A stretch of 7,109 bases of DNA, from contig JAUYIQ010000031.1 of assembly GCA_030688205.1 (NCBI GenBank), positions 1 through 7,109 of the forward strand, written 5' to 3'. The translations under genes were made by a program, and so were the position numbers. Numbering within the stretch: position 1 is the stretch's first letter; each line of letters opens with the position of its first letter. This DNA is from Candidatus Curtissbacteria bacterium (GTDB lineage Bacteria; Patescibacteriota; Microgenomatia; Curtissbacterales; GWA2-41-24). Shown piece after piece: positions 4,179 to 7,109 of the stretch. The notes under the pieces are model-generated. The model was not told where the DNA came from, ran no database searches, and saw only the letters and a list, made by a program, of their open reading frames with translations.

Positions 4179-7109
4179 ATGATAAAAAGAGTTGATAGAA
4201 AATTAGAAGAATCACGTATTTCTTATTTCCTATCAAATCCCCGATTAGTAGTTCTTCTTCTAATTTTGATTATTTCTTTGGGAATATATTCATTTTTTAG
4301 CCTTCCAAGAAATCTTAATCCCCAGGTAAATATTCCAATTGTTTTCGTGCAGACAGTTTTACCCGGAGGAAGCCCAAGCGATATTGAACAGCTTGTAACT
4401 GTTCCTTTGGAGGAACCGATACGCGGTCTTTCGAAAGTAAAAACAGTTACATCTTCGTCGATCGATTCAGTTTCTGTGATAAATATCGAGTTTCAATCCG
4501 GAGTAGATCCGGACCGCGCAAAGTCGGATGTGCAGTCAGCTGTTGATTCGTTAACCACTCTTCCCGCGAATGCGCTGACACCAAAAGTTGCGAAACTGGA
4601 TTTTGAGAATCAACCTGTTTGGACTTTTAATTTAACAACAGAAGAAGACGACGGCTCACTTTTTAGATTTGCTAAGCTTTTGCAAACAAAGCTAAAGAAC
4701 ATAAAGGAGGTAAATAGGGTTGATATTAGCGGTCTTGAGGATACAGAAGTTGAAATTACAATAAAACCGCAGACTTTTAGCTCGTATAACATTAACCCTC
4801 TCCAGCTTATACCACTTGTCAGTTCTTCTCTAAAGGCTTTTCCTGCGGGCATTGTCAAAACAACCAGTAGCAGCTTTACGTTAAATATTGACCCCCAGGT
4901 TGCAAAGATAGCTGATATCCGGGATTTAAGGTTAAATCTGGGAGGCACAAATATTGCACTTGGTGATATTGCCACCATCGACGAACATCCAAAACCGGAT
5001 CAGGCAGAATCTTTCTTGCTGTACCCCGGACAAAATACCAAAAGATCTGTAACTTTTAATGTCTACAGGACAAATACTGTAAACATTGACCAGGCAGTCG
5101 GCGCCTCAGAAAAAATCGTAAATGATGAAATTTTAAAAAATCCAAAATTTTTGATTTCCAATGTAATTAACACTTCGAGCCTTATAGACGATCAGTTCAG
5201 CGAGCTTACCCGGGATTTCGCAATAACAATAATTTTGGTTGTTTTGGTTTTATTTATCTTCCTGGGAGCAAGGCAGGCGATAGTGTCAGCCCTGTCTGCA
5301 CCACTTTCGTTTTTGATTGCATTTATTGTAATGAGGGTTACGGGAATTACGCTAAACTTTCTTTCTCTTTTCTCGTTAATTCTTTCTTTGGGTCTACTGG
5401 TTGACGACACAGTTGTCGTGATGAGCGCAATAACCTCTTATTTTAGAACAGGTAGGTTTACACCACTTCAAAGCGGTCTTTTGGTCTGGCGAGATTTTTT
5501 AATTCCAATATTTACTACAACAATCACCACAGTGTGGGCATTCTTACCGCTTCTTTTGACATCCGGCATCATTGGAGAGTTTATTAAATCTATTCCAATC
5601 GTTGTTTCCACGGCGCTTATGGCATCTTTTTTGGTGAGTATTTTTATAACTTTACCTTTAATTATCATTCTCCTTGGCGGTAATTATCCAAATAGGGTGA
5701 AGCTTTTGTTTAGATTTTTGTCGATTACTCTTGTTGCGGGACTGTTTTATTTACTAGTTCCAAAACAAAATAACATTTTACTTTTTGAGCTTTTGGTTTT
5801 TGTGATATTTTTGTTGGTTACAAACATTGTTAAAGACGGCGTTATTAAAAACATAAAAGGTGGCTTCAAAAAGTTTCGTATTGTCAAAAACTTTGATTTT
5901 TACAGTATGCTAGATCGCGGCTTTATCGATTTCGAAAGAATACACGAGAAATATCAAAGTGTGCTTGAAAAAATACTTAACTCCCCTACCAATAGAAAAA
6001 GAGTCATGGCCATGGTTTTGATATTATTTATTTTCTCACTTTCTCTTGTACCGCTGGGATTTGTAAAAAATGAATTTTTCCCTAAGACCGATCAGAACAC
6101 AATTTACGTTTCTGTGGAATTGCCCCCCGGTACTTATGTAAACAATACCAGGAATGAAGCTTTAAATCTTATTGGTCAGTTGGGGAACACGCCAGAGTTA
6201 AAATTTGTAACTGCCGATATTGGCAGAGGATTCCAGTCAGGGATGGGAGTTGGAAGCAGTAGTTCGAACAATGTCTTGTTTACGCTGAACCTAAAGGGGC
6301 ATCAAGATCGCGCGGTTCCTTCGTATGACATAGCACAAAAACTGAGAAGTCAATTTGCCTCTTACGATAAGGGCACTTTGAATGTTGAGGAACAATCGGG
6401 TGGACCACCAACAGGAGCCGATGTCCAAATAAAAATCACCGGCGATGATCTTGCCCAACTAGACAGTTATGCTGATGATGCCATCGAATACCTTAAGGGT
6501 CTAAGCGGCGTAACTAACGTCAATAAATCCGTAAAACCGGGAACGAGTAAATTGACTTTTGTACCGGATAAGGCCGCGCTTACTCAAAACCAGATTGATA
6601 TTAGTCAGATAGGTATTTGGCTGAGATTATATGCCTCTGGACTTCCTGTTGATAAAAATAAATTCGAAGGCGAAAACGAAAACATTGATATTACTTTACG
6701 CCTGTCATCGCAAGGTTTGAATACAGATTCAATTTATTCGATTGAAATTCCGACACCTTCCGGCGTGTCTGTTCCTCTATTATCTTTGGGTAAAATTGTT
6801 TTGGAACCTAATCCGACTTTAATCACCAGAGAGGACGGCAAAAGAACAATTTCAACAATTGCGGCAGTCAGCCGCGGATATAATGTTGCAGATATTAACA
6901 AGAAGCTGGGAAATTTTGCCGATACTAAATTAAATCTGGCTGAAGGTTACAACTGGAAAACTGGGGGTGCAAATGAGCAGAACCAGGAATCCGTTAATTC
7001 AATTCTTTTGGCCATGATTTTTTCGTTCTTCCTGATAATTGTCACCATGGTTGTTCAGTTTAACTCTTTTAGAAGAGCGCTTGTCGTAATGTTGGTTATA
7101 CCGCTTTCA
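4179..7109 (+). CDS. RND-superfamily efflux transporter (AcrB/HAE-like), C-terminus cut by window end
   Basis: The frame stays open from ATG 4179 to the edge: 977 residues, with TM10-12 still missing (AcrB has about 1049 in all). TM1 is at about 22-42. The first porter loop (about 43-346) starts with the typical LPxxxNPQVNIP and PGGSPSDIEQLVTVPLEE patterns. TM2-TM6 lie at about 347-500, and TM4 carries GLLVDDTVVV with the proton-relay pair D409-D410, equivalent to AcrB D407/D408. TM7 (about 609-628) is followed by FFPKTDQNTIYVSVELPPGT and the second porter loop; TM8 is at about 940-960 and TM9 starts at 967. Unusually, two extra hydrophobic segments (about 509-527 and 533-551) lie between TM6 and TM7. 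There is no Shine-Dalgarno; translation is probably coupled to the adaptor gene 5 bp upstream. Substrate cannot be told from sequence. Confidence 0.95.
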   Translation, partial: MIKRVDRKLEESRISYFLSNPRLVVLLLILIISLGIYSFFSLPRNLNPQVNIPIVFVQTVLPGGSPSDIEQLVTVPLEEPIRGLSKVKTVTSSSIDSVSVINIEFQSGVDPDRAKSDVQSAVDSLTTLPANALTPKVAKLDFENQPVWTFNLTTEEDDGSLFRFAKLLQTKLKNIKEVNRVDISGLEDTEVEITIKPQTFSSYNINPLQLIPLVSSSLKAFPAGIVKTTSSSFTLNIDPQVAKIADIRDLRLNLGGTNIALGDIATIDEHPKPDQAESFLLYPGQNTKRSVTFNVYRTNTVNIDQAVGASEKIVNDEILKNPKFLISNVINTSSLIDDQFSELTRDFAITIILVVLVLFIFLGARQAIVSALSAPLSFLIAFIVMRVTGITLNFLSLFSLILSLGLLVDDTVVVMSAITSYFRTGRFTPLQSGLLVWRDFLIPIFTTTITTVWAFLPLLLTSGIIGEFIKSIPIVVSTALMASFLVSIFITLPLIIILLGGNYPNRVKLLFRFLSITLVAGLFYLLVPKQNNILLFELLVFVIFLLVTNIVKDGVIKNIKGGFKKFRIVKNFDFYSMLDRGFIDFERIHEKYQSVLEKILNSPTNRKRVMAMVLILFIFSLSLVPLGFVKNEFFPKTDQNTIYVSVELPPGTYVNNTRNEALNLIGQLGNTPELKFVTADIGRGFQSGMGVGSSSSNNVLFTLNLKGHQDRAVPSYDIAQKLRSQFASYDKGTLNVEEQSGGPPTGADVQIKITGDDLAQLDSYADDAIEYLKGLSGVTNVNKSVKPGTSKLTFVPDKAALTQNQIDISQIGIWLRLYASGLPVDKNKFEGENENIDITLRLSSQGLNTDSIYSIEIPTPSGVSVPLLSLGKIVLEPNPTLITREDGKRTISTIAAVSRGYNVADINKKLGNFADTKLNLAEGYNWKTGGANEQNQESVNSILLAMIFSFFLIIVTMVVQFNSFRRALVVMLVIPLS
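5703..5831 (+). other. Extra two-helix hydrophobic insertion in the RND protein
   Basis: Residues about 509-527 (from LLFRFLSITLVAGLFYLLV) and 533-551 (from ILLFELLVFVIFLLVTNIV) are each long enough to span the membrane and are joined by a short PKQNN turn. They follow TM6 and precede the amphipathic region and TM7 at 609-628. In AcrB TM6 and TM7 are separated by about 40 residues; here the gap is about 109. Two helices keep the second porter loop on its normal side. Confidence 0.7.

Noticed and set aside
4610..4978. Minus-strand open frame of 122 codons
   Set aside because: It lies wholly antisense to the RND porter loop, whose frame has clear family motifs; the translation shows no recognisable domain.

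Overview
The window looks like part of a bacterial genome from the Candidate Phyla Radiation (Patescibacteria), most likely a Microgenomates-type lineage. This is an inference from protein style: single-pass membrane proteins with Ser/Pro linkers, a small coiled-coil/two-helix membrane protein of a kind I associate with CPR genomes, a divergent short MetK, and an RND pump with an unusual insertion. Shine-Dalgarno sequences are almost absent. TGA is used as a stop (metK), which argues against the Gracilibacteria/SR1 code. The sequence is moderately AT-rich and tightly packed, with no RNA genes of the tRNA/rRNA type, no CRISPR array and no insertion sequence.

Layout. At the left edge (1-29, minus) lie the first nine codons of a divergent gene beginning MNLFFDIET, the usual opening of a DEDD-type 3'-5' exonuclease. 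A 36-bp intergenic region with back-to-back -10 boxes separates it from a 205-aa single-pass membrane protein (66-683). Next come a promoter and a compact SAM-I-superfamily riboswitch (about 751-823), ending eight bases before metK (831-1943). metK converges, with one base between stops, on a small coiled-coil/two-TM membrane protein (1945-2208, minus, GTG start). A 50-bp divergent region then leads to a 139-aa single-pass membrane protein (2259-2678). The right half holds a tightly spaced pair: a periplasmic-adaptor-like protein (2716-4173) and an RND-superfamily transporter (4179 to the window edge, 977 residues visible, C-terminus missing).

How the genes relate. The riboswitch makes metK self-regulated: S-adenosylmethionine, the MetK product, should close the ribosome site. 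The adaptor and RND pump are almost certainly one operon and form an export system of the AcrA/AcrB or MacA type. No outer-membrane channel gene is visible, as expected if the cell lacks a classical outer membrane. The three small membrane proteins have no assignable function.

Most noteworthy signals: (1) a miniaturised SAM aptamer whose P4/P1 strands contain the only good Shine-Dalgarno of the window; (2) four start codons preceded by a -10-like hexamer at exactly 6 nt, implying leaderless mRNAs, with riboswitch-controlled metK as the exception; (3) an extra hydrophobic hairpin between TM6 and TM7 of the RND protein.
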